DNA of 64,000 nucleotides from DATGZX01 sp035296965 (GTDB lineage Bacteria; Planctomycetota; Planctomycetia; Gemmatales; Gemmataceae). Each line of letters opens with the position of its first letter. The first letter of the stretch is position 1. The DNA lies in the NCBI GenBank assembly GCA_035296965.1, contig DATGZX010000114.1, forward strand, positions 1-64,000. The letters run 5' to 3'. Both the position numbers and the translations under genes were made by a program. The notes beneath the pieces were generated by a model that made no database searches, was not told the origin of the DNA, and worked only from the letters and a program-made list of their open reading frames with translations. Positions 17,490-27,284 of the stretch are shown here, piece by piece.

Positions 17490-18434
17490 TCATTCGGGCG
17501 CTGCTTGCCGCTTCGCCTTACGTTCTTGCCAGGCGGCATTTGCTCGAAGCCACTGGGCAGCCTCGCGTATATCCGGGTTGTCAGGCATGGTGCGCTCGGC
17601 TTTTTCGTACCAATAGAGTGCCTCCGTCAAATCCTTCCTGTGGAAGGCGCCGTAACCCCGGTACCAGTCGTAACGGCCATTCCACGGCATATACATCGAG
17701 ATGCCAACCAGCAGCAGGACACCGCAGAGGACTCCTGCGACCATCAGGAGTCGCTGCTTCTGGAGAAGTGCCTGGCCGACGAGCCATCCCACCGCCGCGC
17801 CCACACCATGGGCGGCATTGGCGACCGGCATGATGTTTCCATAGGTGAGCAGGATGCACAAGAAGAACCAAAACACGAAGAGCTGAACCGTCTGGGATGA
17901 CATCAGCAGAGCTGCAAATTCCTTGTCGTGCCGCAGGCTGAAGAGGATTCCAAAGAGGCCATAGCCCACCCCTGAGAGGCCAATACCGGTCTGGGCGCTG
18001 AGCAGGAGCTCGCCGGCGGAGCCGCCAACGGCCAGCAGGACTATTAAGCCGGCGTAACGGACGTGCCCCAGCCAGGCCTCGAGGTCTCTGCCAAAAATCC
18101 ACAACCAGTAAAGATTGAAGGCCAGGTGGAAGAAGTTCCCATGCAGAAAAGTCGTCGTGAAATAGCGCCAGAGTTGGCCGCTCCACACCTGCCAGGGGTC
18201 GCCAATCGCCCAGGCCATCCATTGGTGGTTTTGCCAGTAGGCGAGCGTACCCACGACGGATGCAGCCATGACTGCAATCGTTATCACCGGCTGAGTTGCC
18301 GCCGGCAGTTCTCTGCGCGGAGCATTGTAGATCGCCGTGATGCGCTGCGCGCATGCCTGGCAACGAAGTTCGTCCGGCGGCCCGTACATGACCTCGCGGG
18401 GCATCTCTTTGCCGCATTCGACGCAATTTGGCAT
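17490..18434 (-). CDS. Rhomboid intramembrane serine protease with zinc ribbon and TPR-like tail
   Basis: A 314-residue membrane protein. Residues 4-29 contain two CxxC pairs (CVEC, CQAC), a predicted zinc ribbon. Six or so membrane helices follow. The rhomboid catalytic dyad is present: Ser154 in GLSGVGYG and His209 in NAAHGVGAAVG, with the conserved HGNFFHLAFN segment in the L1/TM2 region. The soluble C-terminus (about 255-314) reads YRGYGAFHRKDLTEALYWYE, resembling a tetratricopeptide unit. Rhomboids cut membrane-anchored substrates inside the bilayer; the substrate here is unknown. It converges with the HEAT-repeat gene across a REP-like palindrome. Confidence 0.92.
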   Translation of the reverse strand: MPNCVECGKEMPREVMYGPPDELRCQACAQRITAIYNAPRRELPAATQPVITIAVMAASVVGTLAYWQNHQWMAWAIGDPWQVWSGQLWRYFTTTFLHGNFFHLAFNLYWLWIFGRDLEAWLGHVRYAGLIVLLAVGGSAGELLLSAQTGIGLSGVGYGLFGILFSLRHDKEFAALLMSSQTVQLFVFWFFLCILLTYGNIMPVANAAHGVGAAVGWLVGQALLQKQRLLMVAGVLCGVLLLVGISMYMPWNGRYDWYRGYGAFHRKDLTEALYWYEKAERTMPDNPDIREAAQWLRANAAWQERKAKRQAAPE

Positions 18435-18504
18435 GCACTGACTCTTGGCAATAAGAATCGATCAAGTAGCTCGGAGCGGCGGCCAAGTGCTGCTTTCCCG
18501 ATGG

Positions 18505-21500
18505 CTACTCGATGGTTATCCGCAGCAGACTGCCCGGCTCGATCACGAGTTCGGATTCCAGTGCCAGCTTCACCTGACGGCCGTCAACTTGATGGCTGGC
18601 CGCGACCGTTCGATCCCCGAGCACAACAGTAACCTGGTTGGGTCGCGTGTCGGCTGGCACTTCGAACATCAAGCTGCGCAAGCGCAATCGGCCCCAGTGT
18701 ACCGCAAGCTCCTCGGATTGCCGCCCGTTTTCGCGTTTTTGCGTGAACGTGCCCCAACCCTCGGCGGCCGTGAAGGGAGCGCGGAAGTGGTCGGGCGTCA
18801 AGCGCGGCGCGAAGGCCAGGTGCCCCCTGGGGCCATGATACTCGAAGCCGCAGGCCGCGAGGAAGACTCCGTAACTGGCCATGGAGCGGGCGTAATGATC
18901 GCTGCACTCCACCTCGTTCCACGGGTTGCGCTTGGCGGCGTGGTAGCGGTCATGGATCATGCGCGTGATCGCCAGCCCCTTTTCGACCAGCCCTTCCCAG
19001 ATCATGTGGGCCGCCACCTGGTACTCGAACCCCGTCATGCATTCGTTGAAGTAGCCCACAAACACAGGATTGCCGCCCTTGCCGGGGGCTTTCTCCGCGC
19101 CGCCACGCGGCCAAGTGCACATGAGCAGGCCTCCTTCGCCCGGCATGGCATACCAGCGCCCGGCCTTGATGGCTTTGAATCCTCGACGGTACGGGCCCAC
19201 GTCGGGCGTGAAATTGTATTTCCAGAGCGACTCCAGGGCTACGCGAGTCTCGGCCGCCGGGATGACGCGCGGCAAACCGACTTGAAAGGCCCAGCTCTGA
19301 CCAAACACCTGATCGATATGACAGCCGTCGTTGGTGTTGATCGAGTTCAGATGTTTGGGATCGAGGAGCTGAATGAAATACTCGCCGTTATAAAGATGCG
19401 CGACGATCTGCTTGCTGCCTCGCGCGGCGAGGGCTTCGCAACGCTGAGCGAAAGCGCGGTCGCCCATCTCGTGCGCCATGGCGGCGCCGGCGCGAAGGCA
19501 GGCCAGGTAGAGCGAGCTGATCCAGGCGATGCGGCCATACCAGGAGGCATCGAGCGTGTTGTACTGTTCGCCTTCGAGCAGACCCTCATGGTTCCTATCC
19601 TGGGCCATAAGATACTCGATTGATTTCCTGATCTTCGGCCAGGCGCGGTGCAGGAAGTTTTCATCAGGCGACATCTGATGCTCGCGGTAAGCGCGCAGGA
19701 TGGTCCCCGCCTGGCCGTCGTGGGCCACCCGGCGGTCGTACTCCGCCCGGTAATCCATGGCCCCAGTATCGGCGTGGAACGCGATACCAAAATCGACCTT
19801 GTCGCGCGTCGTTCGTTCGAGCTGTGGAAAGATCCTGGCTGGGGCGTGCGCGTAGTGCCAGACGTGGGTACAGGTGCCGTCGCAGCAATAGGTGCCTTCA
19901 TAGGCATAGAAGCGGCCATTGGTGAATTGGTACGCCATGGCCGTCGCCAAATTGCAAATCGTCAGGAAGGTGCGATCCAGCAACCAGTAGGGCAACGTCG
20001 AGTTATACCAGGTCTTGTGCCAGAGCTTGGTTTGACCGGACAGCTCAGTGAACCTGCGGGCGACGTGCCTGCTAACCTCAGCCGCCGAGCCGAAATGAGC
20101 GGCGTAGGAACGCTGCAGTGATCCGGAGCCGGTGAGGCGATCGAAGCGGCCGCGGGGCAGGGCAGGGAAGTACCAGGTGATCAGGAAGATCGCCTCAGCC
20201 TTTTCTCCAGGTTGTAATCTCCATTTCCGTCCTAGCCCGCCGCACAATCTGCGGCCAAACGGCTCGGCGGCCTCTTGCGCGGCTCGGTGGCGCTCGCCGG
20301 CAAAGATCGCCTGAGCGGGCGAGCCTTTAACAGGCACCCAGGCAAAAGCAAACGTCCCCTCGGCCTTGCCCAGAAGAGCCAACGCCAGCGATCCATAATC
20401 CGCCTGCTTTTCAAGGATGAACGGCGCGCGCGGTACGTCGCTGAACACGATGTCATCGATGCCTATGTTGCCCCAGGGGCCTTTCTCGGCATCAACGATT
20501 TCGAGGACCGCGTGCTGGCCCTGCAGGGCGCTGACGTCAAACGTGGCGCCGTGCATGTGGTTTTCGTTCCGGCCGGTGGCGGAGCGCGCTACCTTCCCAT
20601 TCACCACCAGGTTGAGGCAGGTCTTGCCGGGGTGAGCGCCGCCGCCGATGAAGAAGTTGATGTAGTTTCTTTCAATGGTGAAGGACTTACTCGTGAGTTT
20701 TCCGGTCTGAGCGTCGCGCTGCACCACGTCGTTGCCCGGGGCCGATGCGTGAGAATTGACCACGCGGTCGCCCTTGCCGCCAAGGTCGCCCTGGTAAGGA
20801 AACACTGCCGAGCGACGGACGGGCGCGTGTCCAAACGCCTTGCCTTCCACCTTCCAGCCTTCGTAGCTGTCCTTTTCGAAATCTTCGAAGAGAAGGTCAG
20901 GCCGCTTTTCGGCTGGCTGCTTCTTCGGCGGGGATTCGGCAGTGCAATGCAGAAGGGTCAGCTCCGGTTCGTGCACGATGCGATTGCGGCGCGTGCCTGC
21001 ATCGTTCTGGCCGCTGCCCAGGCACACGGCATTCTCCAGCCAGCCTGCAAGCTCAACTTCGACGGGGTGGTCGCTCGTATTCTGAACCGTGTAATGCATC
21101 ACCGTGGCCGGCAGCGACGAATCCTGCACATGAAGCGGAATGAAGGGAGAATAGGCCTGCAATTCCACCACGACCGGTAGCTGAGCGTCGCGGTACTCGA
21201 CGAAGCCGATGGGATATTGCCCGCGAAAACGGATGTCGCTGAAGCCTCTGCGGTCGAGCGGCCGGACCGATGTCTTTCCCTCAGCCGTGACATGGAGTGC
21301 AAACCCTTGTCCGATGGGATAGGTCGGTTTTGGCACGTGGGCATAGTTAGGGCCTTGCCAGTCGCCGAAATTCGAGGCCTGCGGAACGTTGAAGATGTCC
21401 CAGTGCCATAGCCTACCGTCGCCGCCTAGGTAGAGCTGGCCGGCGCAGAGGCCGCCGACGGGCATACCGATGTTTTCCAGCTCGGCACCGCGGTAGACCG

Positions 21501-21738
21501 TGGGCGTACCGCGCTCAACGAGCGAACGCAACCACTCGGGATGAAGTTTCTTATCGGCGGGTACGAGCTTGTCGAAATCTGCTGTCTCGAATGGCCCCGC
21601 CAGCGCCGAGAGGCCGGGAGCCAAGGCAGCTCCGCTGATGGCCACGTTGCCAAGGAACTCCCGGCGGCTCGGCCCGTCGCAACAGCCCGGTTGCGTGCAG
21701 GTCTCCGCGAGCGCGTTTTCTTCGGCAGGATGTTTCAT
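18505..21738 (-). CDS. GH116-like beta-glucosidase/glucosylceramidase, Tat-exported, with inserted binding module
   Basis: A 1077-residue protein. A twin-arginine signal SRREFLGNVAISGAALAPG at about residues 24-42 implies folded export. An N-terminal beta-domain begins GMPVGGLCAGQLYLGGDGRL, and a C-terminal (alpha/alpha) barrel (about 600-980) contains EGEQYNTLDASWYG and GCHIDQVFGQSW, the areas that hold the nucleophile Glu and acid/base Asp in GH116 enzymes (residue assignment inferred). Between them, about residues 270-430, a concanavalin-like sandwich starting LLFEDFEKDSYEGWKVEG is inserted, probably for sugar binding. Likely releases glucose or xylose from beta-glycosides or glycolipids. 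The amidohydrolase gene lies upstream on the same strand, 63 bases away. Confidence 0.86.
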   Translation of the reverse strand: MKHPAEENALAETCTQPGCCDGPSRREFLGNVAISGAALAPGLSALAGPFETADFDKLVPADKKLHPEWLRSLVERGTPTVYRGAELENIGMPVGGLCAGQLYLGGDGRLWHWDIFNVPQASNFGDWQGPNYAHVPKPTYPIGQGFALHVTAEGKTSVRPLDRRGFSDIRFRGQYPIGFVEYRDAQLPVVVELQAYSPFIPLHVQDSSLPATVMHYTVQNTSDHPVEVELAGWLENAVCLGSGQNDAGTRRNRIVHEPELTLLHCTAESPPKKQPAEKRPDLLFEDFEKDSYEGWKVEGKAFGHAPVRRSAVFPYQGDLGGKGDRVVNSHASAPGNDVVQRDAQTGKLTSKSFTIERNYINFFIGGGAHPGKTCLNLVVNGKVARSATGRNENHMHGATFDVSALQGQHAVLEIVDAEKGPWGNIGIDDIVFSDVPRAPFILEKQADYGSLALALLGKAEGTFAFAWVPVKGSPAQAIFAGERHRAAQEAAEPFGRRLCGGLGRKWRLQPGEKAEAIFLITWYFPALPRGRFDRLTGSGSLQRSYAAHFGSAAEVSRHVARRFTELSGQTKLWHKTWYNSTLPYWLLDRTFLTICNLATAMAYQFTNGRFYAYEGTYCCDGTCTHVWHYAHAPARIFPQLERTTRDKVDFGIAFHADTGAMDYRAEYDRRVAHDGQAGTILRAYREHQMSPDENFLHRAWPKIRKSIEYLMAQDRNHEGLLEGEQYNTLDASWYGRIAWISSLYLACLRAGAAMAHEMGDRAFAQRCEALAARGSKQIVAHLYNGEYFIQLLDPKHLNSINTNDGCHIDQVFGQSWAFQVGLPRVIPAAETRVALESLWKYNFTPDVGPYRRGFKAIKAGRWYAMPGEGGLLMCTWPRGGAEKAPGKGGNPVFVGYFNECMTGFEYQVAAHMIWEGLVEKGLAITRMIHDRYHAAKRNPWNEVECSDHYARSMASYGVFLAACGFEYHGPRGHLAFAPRLTPDHFRAPFTAAEGWGTFTQKRENGRQSEELAVHWGRLRLRSLMFEVPADTRPNQVTVVLGDRTVAASHQVDGRQVKLALESELVIEPGSLLRITIE

Positions 21739-21801
21739 AAATGTCTCCTCCGGCCACTCCGCACGAGGGGTAATCTCTCAATCACCCATGCGCGTGCTTG
21801 C

Positions 21802-23511
21802 TTACTTGTCTTTCTTGTAAACGATCCTTCCGCCAACGACCGTCATCACGACTTCGCATTGGGCAAGATGATCGCGTTCTCCCTCCGAAAGGATGTCCCG
21901 CGACAGGACGACCAGGTCCGCCAGCTTGCCTGGTTCGAGCGAGCCGCGATCTTTCTCTTCGAAGCCGGCGTATGCAGACGTTAGCGTGTATGCCTCGAGC
22001 GCTTCTGCGACCGTGATTTTTTGCTGCGGGAACCAACCTTCGGAATGCTTGTTATCCAGCGGCCGGCGATTAACCGCGGCATCAATGCCGAGCAAAGGGT
22101 TGAGGGGCGCGACCGACCAATCTGTGCCGAAGGCTAACTTGGCGCCAGCATCCAGCAGGGAACGGTAGGCATAGCTGGATGCGCAGCGGGCAGGGCCAAT
22201 GCGTCCTTCGGCCCAACGGCCGTCATCGATAACGTGGAACGGCTGCATCGAGGCAATGACGCCAATCTGGCGAAACCGCGCAACGTCCTGCGGCCGAAGA
22301 TGCTGGGCGTGCTCGATCCTGAACCGGTGATCGCGCGCGCCATTTTCCTTGATTGCCTCGGCGAAAATATCGAGCATTTCGGCGTTGGCCCGGTCGCCGA
22401 TAGCATGTACGGCAACCGACAGGCCTGCCCGATCGGCCCCGAGCACATATTCGCGCATCTTGTTGAGCGGCGTGACGTAGATGCCGGTGCTGCCGGGCTC
22501 GTTGAGATAGGGCTCAAACATCTTTGCCGTGCTCGAGCCCAGGGAGCCGTCGGCAAAGCCTTTGAGGCCGCCGATCTTGACCCAGTCGTCGCCGAGTCCC
22601 GTCTCAGCGCCCAGTTGCGCAAGCTGCTGCCAGTCGGCAAGCGGCCAGCGCAGATCGATACGCAGCGTCAACAGCCCCGAGTGCGCCAGTTGCTGATAGA
22701 GGCGAAAGAGCGTGCGCCGACTGCCGGCAGAGCCCCCGTCCATGTCCTGGGCGCTGGTTACGCCTGCCTGGCTGGCTTCCACCAGGGCGGCACGCACGGC
22801 CTCGGTGATCTCGGTTTCGGATGAGGCCGGGATCAGCCCGGACACAAGGCTCATGGCATTGTCGCGCAGGAGGCCGGTTGGTTCCCGCGAGCCCGTTTTG
22901 CGATAGATCACACCGCCGGCCGGGTCGGGCGTCTTCGCAGTAATGCCCGCCATGTGCAAGACACGGCTGTTGACCACCGCCATGTGACCATCGTAGCGGC
23001 GCAGGAAGACAGGTCGGTTGGGCACATACTTATCGATTAACTCGGCAGTGGGCAATTGACCGCTCAGAGCGCGATCGTGGTCCCAGTCGCCGCCCAGCAG
23101 CCAGCGCTCCCGTGGCAGTTTTCGGTCGAATTCACGTAGCCGGCGGCCAAATTCCGCTTCGTCCGCGGCATCCTTGAGCGCCACCTGGCTCAGGCGCTGC
23201 CCTGATCCCAGCAGGTGAATATGACTGTCGTAGAACCCAGGGACCACGCGGCGGCCCTGGAGGTCGATGATACGCGTGCCTTTGCCCGCGAGAGTCCGAA
23301 CCTCCTCGGTGGGCCCGACTGCCACGATGCGGTCTCGCCAGATGGCGATTGCCTCGGCTTCCGGCTGCGCACGACAGACCGTCCAGATCTTCCCATTGAT
23401 GAGGATGACATCCGGCGCATTGCCGCCCGCCTTGGCCGCAGCAGCGCGAACGGTCCCGGTGTCGCTCGCGGTCAGGAAAAACGGTCCCAGGAGGAAGAGA
23501 GTTCTCAACAT
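21802..23511 (-). CDS. Amidohydrolase family 3 (YtcJ-like), exported
   Basis: A 569-residue metal-dependent hydrolase. It opens with a hydrophobic signal sequence (MLRTLFLLGPFFLTASDTG), the reason for choosing ATG 23511 over a TTG at 23553. The composite beta-domain (DVILINGKIWTVCRAQPEAE) leads to the metal-binding DSHIHLLG motif, then RIEHAQHL and FGTDWSV, as in the YtcJ/amidohydrolase-3 group. These enzymes hydrolyse amide, urea or imidic bonds of small molecules; the actual substrate cannot be predicted. It is upstream of the GH116-like gene in the same direction and divergent from the haem-binding gene. Confidence 0.88.
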   Translation of the reverse strand: MLRTLFLLGPFFLTASDTGTVRAAAAKAGGNAPDVILINGKIWTVCRAQPEAEAIAIWRDRIVAVGPTEEVRTLAGKGTRIIDLQGRRVVPGFYDSHIHLLGSGQRLSQVALKDAADEAEFGRRLREFDRKLPRERWLLGGDWDHDRALSGQLPTAELIDKYVPNRPVFLRRYDGHMAVVNSRVLHMAGITAKTPDPAGGVIYRKTGSREPTGLLRDNAMSLVSGLIPASSETEITEAVRAALVEASQAGVTSAQDMDGGSAGSRRTLFRLYQQLAHSGLLTLRIDLRWPLADWQQLAQLGAETGLGDDWVKIGGLKGFADGSLGSSTAKMFEPYLNEPGSTGIYVTPLNKMREYVLGADRAGLSVAVHAIGDRANAEMLDIFAEAIKENGARDHRFRIEHAQHLRPQDVARFRQIGVIASMQPFHVIDDGRWAEGRIGPARCASSYAYRSLLDAGAKLAFGTDWSVAPLNPLLGIDAAVNRRPLDNKHSEGWFPQQKITVAEALEAYTLTSAYAGFEEKDRGSLEPGKLADLVVLSRDILSEGERDHLAQCEVVMTVVGGRIVYKKDK

Positions 23512-23679
23512 GTGTACCCCAACTGGTAGGATAAGACTCGCGGTGGCCGTCAACGGGTTGGTTGCTGCCGTCCATGATGATGATTACACTTTGCAGGATA
23601 CAAAGCGGCAAGCCTTGCCGGCACCAGAGAACACGATTTGTTGCGCGGCCGGGCCCCGAATCTAAAGTAGGAGTGACGA

Positions 23680-26600
23680 ATGAGGCGGTGTTTCCCTTCG
23701 ATAAGGCTGATTGTTGGACTACAGGTCTTGGCCGCCTCGGGACTGCTGTTTTTGGACCACAAGGCAGCGCCGAGCCAAACGGGCGGCAACTCGCTGGCGG
23801 GACCAGCCGCTCTCACGCCGAAGGAGGAATTGGCCACCTTCCACCTTCCCAAGGGTTTTCGGGCGGAGCTGGTCACCTCTGAGCCGAACATCGTCGATCC
23901 GGTGGCCATCGCCTTTGATGAAGAGGGCCGGTTGTTCGTCGCCGAGATGCCCGGTTACCCGAATGCCGGTGTCGCCACGGGGCCAGTGCACTCAGGAAAG
24001 ATCAAGATGCTTGAGGACCGCGACGGCGATGGCTTCTACGAGCACTGTACGACCTTCGCCGAGGGCCTGCGGTTCCCAACTTCGGTCATGCCCTGGAAAG
24101 GTGGGCTCCTTGCGGCCGTTGCTCCGGATATTCTCTTCTTCGAAGATACCAAGGGGACAGGCCGGGCGGACCGGCAGCATTCGCTGTACACGGGCTTTGG
24201 CCTGAAGAATATTCAGCAACTGATCAACAGCTTGCAATGGGGCATCGACAACTGGGTCTATGGCTGCGCGGGCATCAATCCGAGCACCGTCCACTCTGTT
24301 GAAAGGCCAACCGACACGCCCATCGAGCTGCGCGGCCGCAGCGTCCGCTTCCATCCGGAACTGCCCGGCAGCCTGCAACCGGCCTCGGGCGGCGGTCAAT
24401 TTGGTCAGGCAGCCGACGACTGGGAGCACTGGTTCACCAACACCAATAACCAGCATCTGCGCCACATCATTCTTCCCGACCACTATTTGCAGCGGAATCC
24501 AGCCTTGCCGGTCAGTGCCGTGACACTGGACATTCCCGATCACGAGCCGGCTTGCAAGGTTTATCGCATCAGTCCTTTCGAAGCCTGGCGCGTCGAGCGC
24601 ACGCGGCGCCGGGCGACGGGACCCGACCCACGACGCTACCCCTCTACGGAACTCGTGCCCGGCGGCTACATCACCTCTGGGTGCAGCCCCGTGGTTTACA
24701 CTGCCGATCTCTTCCCGAAGGCTTACCGTGGCAACACCTTTATCTGCGACCCGGCGAACAATCTCGTGCATCGCGACATTCTCGAAGAGAATGGCGCGAC
24801 CTACGTCGCCAAGCGTGCCGAGCCTGATCACGAGTTCCTGGCATCGACCGATAATTGGTTCCGGCCGGTGAACCTCAGCATTGGTCCGGACGGTGCCCTC
24901 TATGTCGTCGATTTCTACCGGGAAGTTATTGAGACGCCTCTATCACTACCGGAGGACATCAAGCGGAGGCTCAATCTCCAGAGCCGGGGTCGCGGCAGGA
25001 TCTGGCGGATCGTGCCGGAAGGCTTCCAGGCCCGCAAGAAGCCCTCGCTGCGGAAGGCGCCGAGTGCTGAACTCGTGCAGTACCTGGCGGATGCCAACGT
25101 CTGGTGGCGCTTGACTGCCCAGCGCCTTCTGGTCGAACGACAAGACAAATCCGTTACCGAGGCCCTTGTGAAGCTGGCGAGCGAATCACTGTCGCCTCAG
25201 GGTCGTGCGCATGCGCTCTGGACGCTATCCGGGCTCAGGGCTCTGGACACCACGCTCATCGAGCACGCGCTGAAAGACTCAGAGCCCGGCGTCCGCGAAC
25301 AAGCCCTGCGACTGGCTGAGGATCGGCTGGCGGCATCAACAAGTCTGCGCAGCGCCGTGGTGGCTCTGGCCGACGATCCCTCACCCAAGGTGCGTTTCCA
25401 GCTGGCATTCACGATGGGCGAAGCAAACGCTCCTGAATTCACGGAGGCGCTGGCCAAAATCGTGCGCCGCGATGTTGAGGATCCCTGGACGCAGCTGGCT
25501 GTGCTCAGCTCGAGCAGTCGATCCGCGCCTGGTTTGCTGGACTCGCTGGCTGAAGACCGCGAGTTCGTCAAGCATGACAAGCAGTCGCATCTGCAACTGT
25601 TCATTCGGCTCGCCGCCATGGTCGGTGCCAGGGCCAGCGATGCCGAGCTGGCACGTGCCCTGCATCTCGCTGTTCCGCGCGAGGGCAAGCCTCAGGCATG
25701 GCAGGTGGCCATCATTGAAGGCCTTGGACAGGGCTTGCAGAATACGCCGCACAGCTTGAGCAAGCTTTGGGAGCGGCCTGGAACGCTTAAGGAGCCCTTG
25801 GAGCAGACCAAGCCGCTTTTCGACCGCGCCGCGGCGACGGCGCAGAATGAAAAGACGAGCGTCGCTGACCGGGTTGCGGCCGCGCGTCTGCTCGGCTATG
25901 GCCCGTTCGCGACTGCTGCCGCTGTGCTTCGGGATTTCCTGGGGACCCGTTATCCGACCGAACTGCAACTGGCAGCAATCCGGGCCTTGTCGCTTCACGA
26001 GAATGCACAGATTCCCGAGATGCTTCTGGCGGCGTGGGGAAGCTACAGTCCTATCGTCCGCCGGGAGGTGCTCGAAGCGATCTTTGCCCAACCGGACAGG
26101 GTGGCACACCTGTTGAATGCCATCGAGCAAAAGAAAGTATTGCTTGGACAACTGGAGCCATTCCGCCTCACGCAGTTGCGCCAGCATCCCGATGTAAAGG
26201 TGCGTGGCAGAGCGACAACCTTGCTGGCCGGCCAGCTGAATTCGGATCGGCAGAAAGTCATCAATGATTACCGCGCAGCGCTCGACCTTAAGGTGGACGC
26301 CGTGAAGGGAAAAGCGGTGTTCAAGAAAACATGCTCTACCTGTCATCGACTCGAAGACGTCGGCGTCGAGGTCGGGCCGGACCTACTGTCAGCGCTAAGG
26401 AATAAAACGCCCGAGACGCTGCTGGTCGATATCTTCGACCCCAGCCGGGAGGTCGATCCGCGGTTTATCAACTACGTGGTGAACAACAAGACCGGCAGGG
26501 TATTTACCGGCATGATCGCCGCTGAAACCTCTTCCAGCATCACGCTGAGGCGCGCGGAAAGGGCAGAAGACACGATCCTGCGGGATCAAATTGACGATAT

Positions 26601-26709
26601 CCAGGCAACGGCCAAATCCTTGATGCCCGAAAACCTGGAGCTGCAACTGAGCAAGCAGGACGTCGCCGACTTGATTGCTTACCTGCAGTCGGTGGCGGTG
26701 CCGAAATGA
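23680..26709 (+). CDS. PVC-type haem-binding CxxCH protein with beta-propeller and HEAT region
   Basis: A 1009-residue exported protein starting at ATG 23680, preceded by GTAGGAG. A hydrophobic signal occupies residues 7-25. Residues about 45-450 form a sorbosone-dehydrogenase-like propeller (AFDEEGRLFVAEMPGYPNAG; LSIGPDGALYVVDFYREVIE). Residues about 470-850 are helical repeats of HEAT type. The C-terminus is a cytochrome c-like domain with haem-binding C885-S-T-C888-H889, followed by VGPDLLSAL and VNNKTGRVFTGMI, the hallmark of the Planctomycetes-Verrucomicrobia-Chlamydiae haem-binding region. Probably a periplasmic dehydrogenase or redox protein acting on a sugar or polyol; substrate unknown. 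Confidence 0.94.
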   Translation: MRRCFPSIRLIVGLQVLAASGLLFLDHKAAPSQTGGNSLAGPAALTPKEELATFHLPKGFRAELVTSEPNIVDPVAIAFDEEGRLFVAEMPGYPNAGVATGPVHSGKIKMLEDRDGDGFYEHCTTFAEGLRFPTSVMPWKGGLLAAVAPDILFFEDTKGTGRADRQHSLYTGFGLKNIQQLINSLQWGIDNWVYGCAGINPSTVHSVERPTDTPIELRGRSVRFHPELPGSLQPASGGGQFGQAADDWEHWFTNTNNQHLRHIILPDHYLQRNPALPVSAVTLDIPDHEPACKVYRISPFEAWRVERTRRRATGPDPRRYPSTELVPGGYITSGCSPVVYTADLFPKAYRGNTFICDPANNLVHRDILEENGATYVAKRAEPDHEFLASTDNWFRPVNLSIGPDGALYVVDFYREVIETPLSLPEDIKRRLNLQSRGRGRIWRIVPEGFQARKKPSLRKAPSAELVQYLADANVWWRLTAQRLLVERQDKSVTEALVKLASESLSPQGRAHALWTLSGLRALDTTLIEHALKDSEPGVREQALRLAEDRLAASTSLRSAVVALADDPSPKVRFQLAFTMGEANAPEFTEALAKIVRRDVEDPWTQLAVLSSSSRSAPGLLDSLAEDREFVKHDKQSHLQLFIRLAAMVGARASDAELARALHLAVPREGKPQAWQVAIIEGLGQGLQNTPHSLSKLWERPGTLKEPLEQTKPLFDRAAATAQNEKTSVADRVAAARLLGYGPFATAAAVLRDFLGTRYPTELQLAAIRALSLHENAQIPEMLLAAWGSYSPIVRREVLEAIFAQPDRVAHLLNAIEQKKVLLGQLEPFRLTQLRQHPDVKVRGRATTLLAGQLNSDRQKVINDYRAALDLKVDAVKGKAVFKKTCSTCHRLEDVGVEVGPDLLSALRNKTPETLLVDIFDPSREVDPRFINYVVNNKTGRVFTGMIAAETSSSITLRRAERAEDTILRDQIDDIQATAKSLMPENLELQLSKQDVADLIAYLQSVAVPK

Positions 26710-26838
26710 TTTACGCTTTGCCCGATTCAAAACGAGACAATCTACTATCCCTATCGGCTGTAGAGTAGGAGTCCCCTGGTTGCCGGAAACAGGAGTTGTA
26801 CTTGCACAGCTTGTTGACCGAGAAAGTAATACGCGTAC

Positions 26839-27111
26839 TTATGCGACTTCGAGCAAGGCTTGCGGGTTTTTCGCAGCAATCATGAGCAAGGTCCGCGCAG
26901 CTCCTGAAGGCACGCGACGCCCCTGCTCCCAATCTTGCAGAGTCCGTACCGAAACGCCGAGCAACTCGGCAAAACGCGCTTGGGAAAGCTCGGTCTTTTC
27001 TCTTGTCTTGGCAACGTCGGGCACATTGATCACGCGGCCATATTCGCCGCGCTTGATTTCCCGAATTCCTTGGAGGATTTCCTTCCCAACATCGCGCGTT
27101 TTCTTAGCCAT
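26839..27111 (-). CDS. XRE-family antitoxin (HigA/NadS-like)
   Basis: A 90-residue DNA-binding protein. The helix-turn-helix reads LSQARFAELLGVSVRTLQDW followed by EQGRRVPSGAARTLLMIA, the signature of antitoxins that pair with RelE/HigB-type toxins. Its ATG overlaps the stop of the upstream toxin frame by eight bases (27104-27111), the standard toxin-first layout. Family antitoxins bind the toxin and repress their own promoter. Here the toxin is broken (27104-27283), so the antitoxin is probably an orphan repressor, or may cross-act on other loci. Confidence 0.88.
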   Translation of the reverse strand: MAKKTRDVGKEILQGIREIKRGEYGRVINVPDVAKTREKTELSQARFAELLGVSVRTLQDWEQGRRVPSGAARTLLMIAAKNPQALLEVA

Positions 27112-27283
27112 TGTCTACCTCTTTGCGGATCTCTCGCAGCACGTGAGCTGGGATCTGCTCTGCGACGTTCTTGGGGTACATCCTCAGCATCCAGATCACG
27201 CCTTGGCTGATCTTGGCGTAGTACACCACGCGATAGCCACCGCCCTTTCCTCGGCCTGGCGGAGTCGAGGCGCACCGGCAGCA
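27104..27283 (-). pseudogene. Headless RelE/HigB-type toxin
   Basis: Translating the minus strand gives GRGKGGGYRVVYYAKISQG, then VIWMLRMYPKNVAEQ and REIRKEVDNG before TAA at 27104, matching the second half of RelE/HigB-type toxins. No start codon lies in this frame before the core: upstream it reads a Cys-rich nonsense stretch and meets TAG inside the preceding gene. The other frame offers a toxin-like LPVRLDSARP just before, suggesting a frameshift near 27250. The N-terminal half, about 45-60 residues, is missing; the preceding RHH/HicB-like gene ends at 27285 where it should be. Inferred: deletion plus frameshift inactivated the toxin. Confidence 0.82.
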
Positions 27284-27284
27284 C

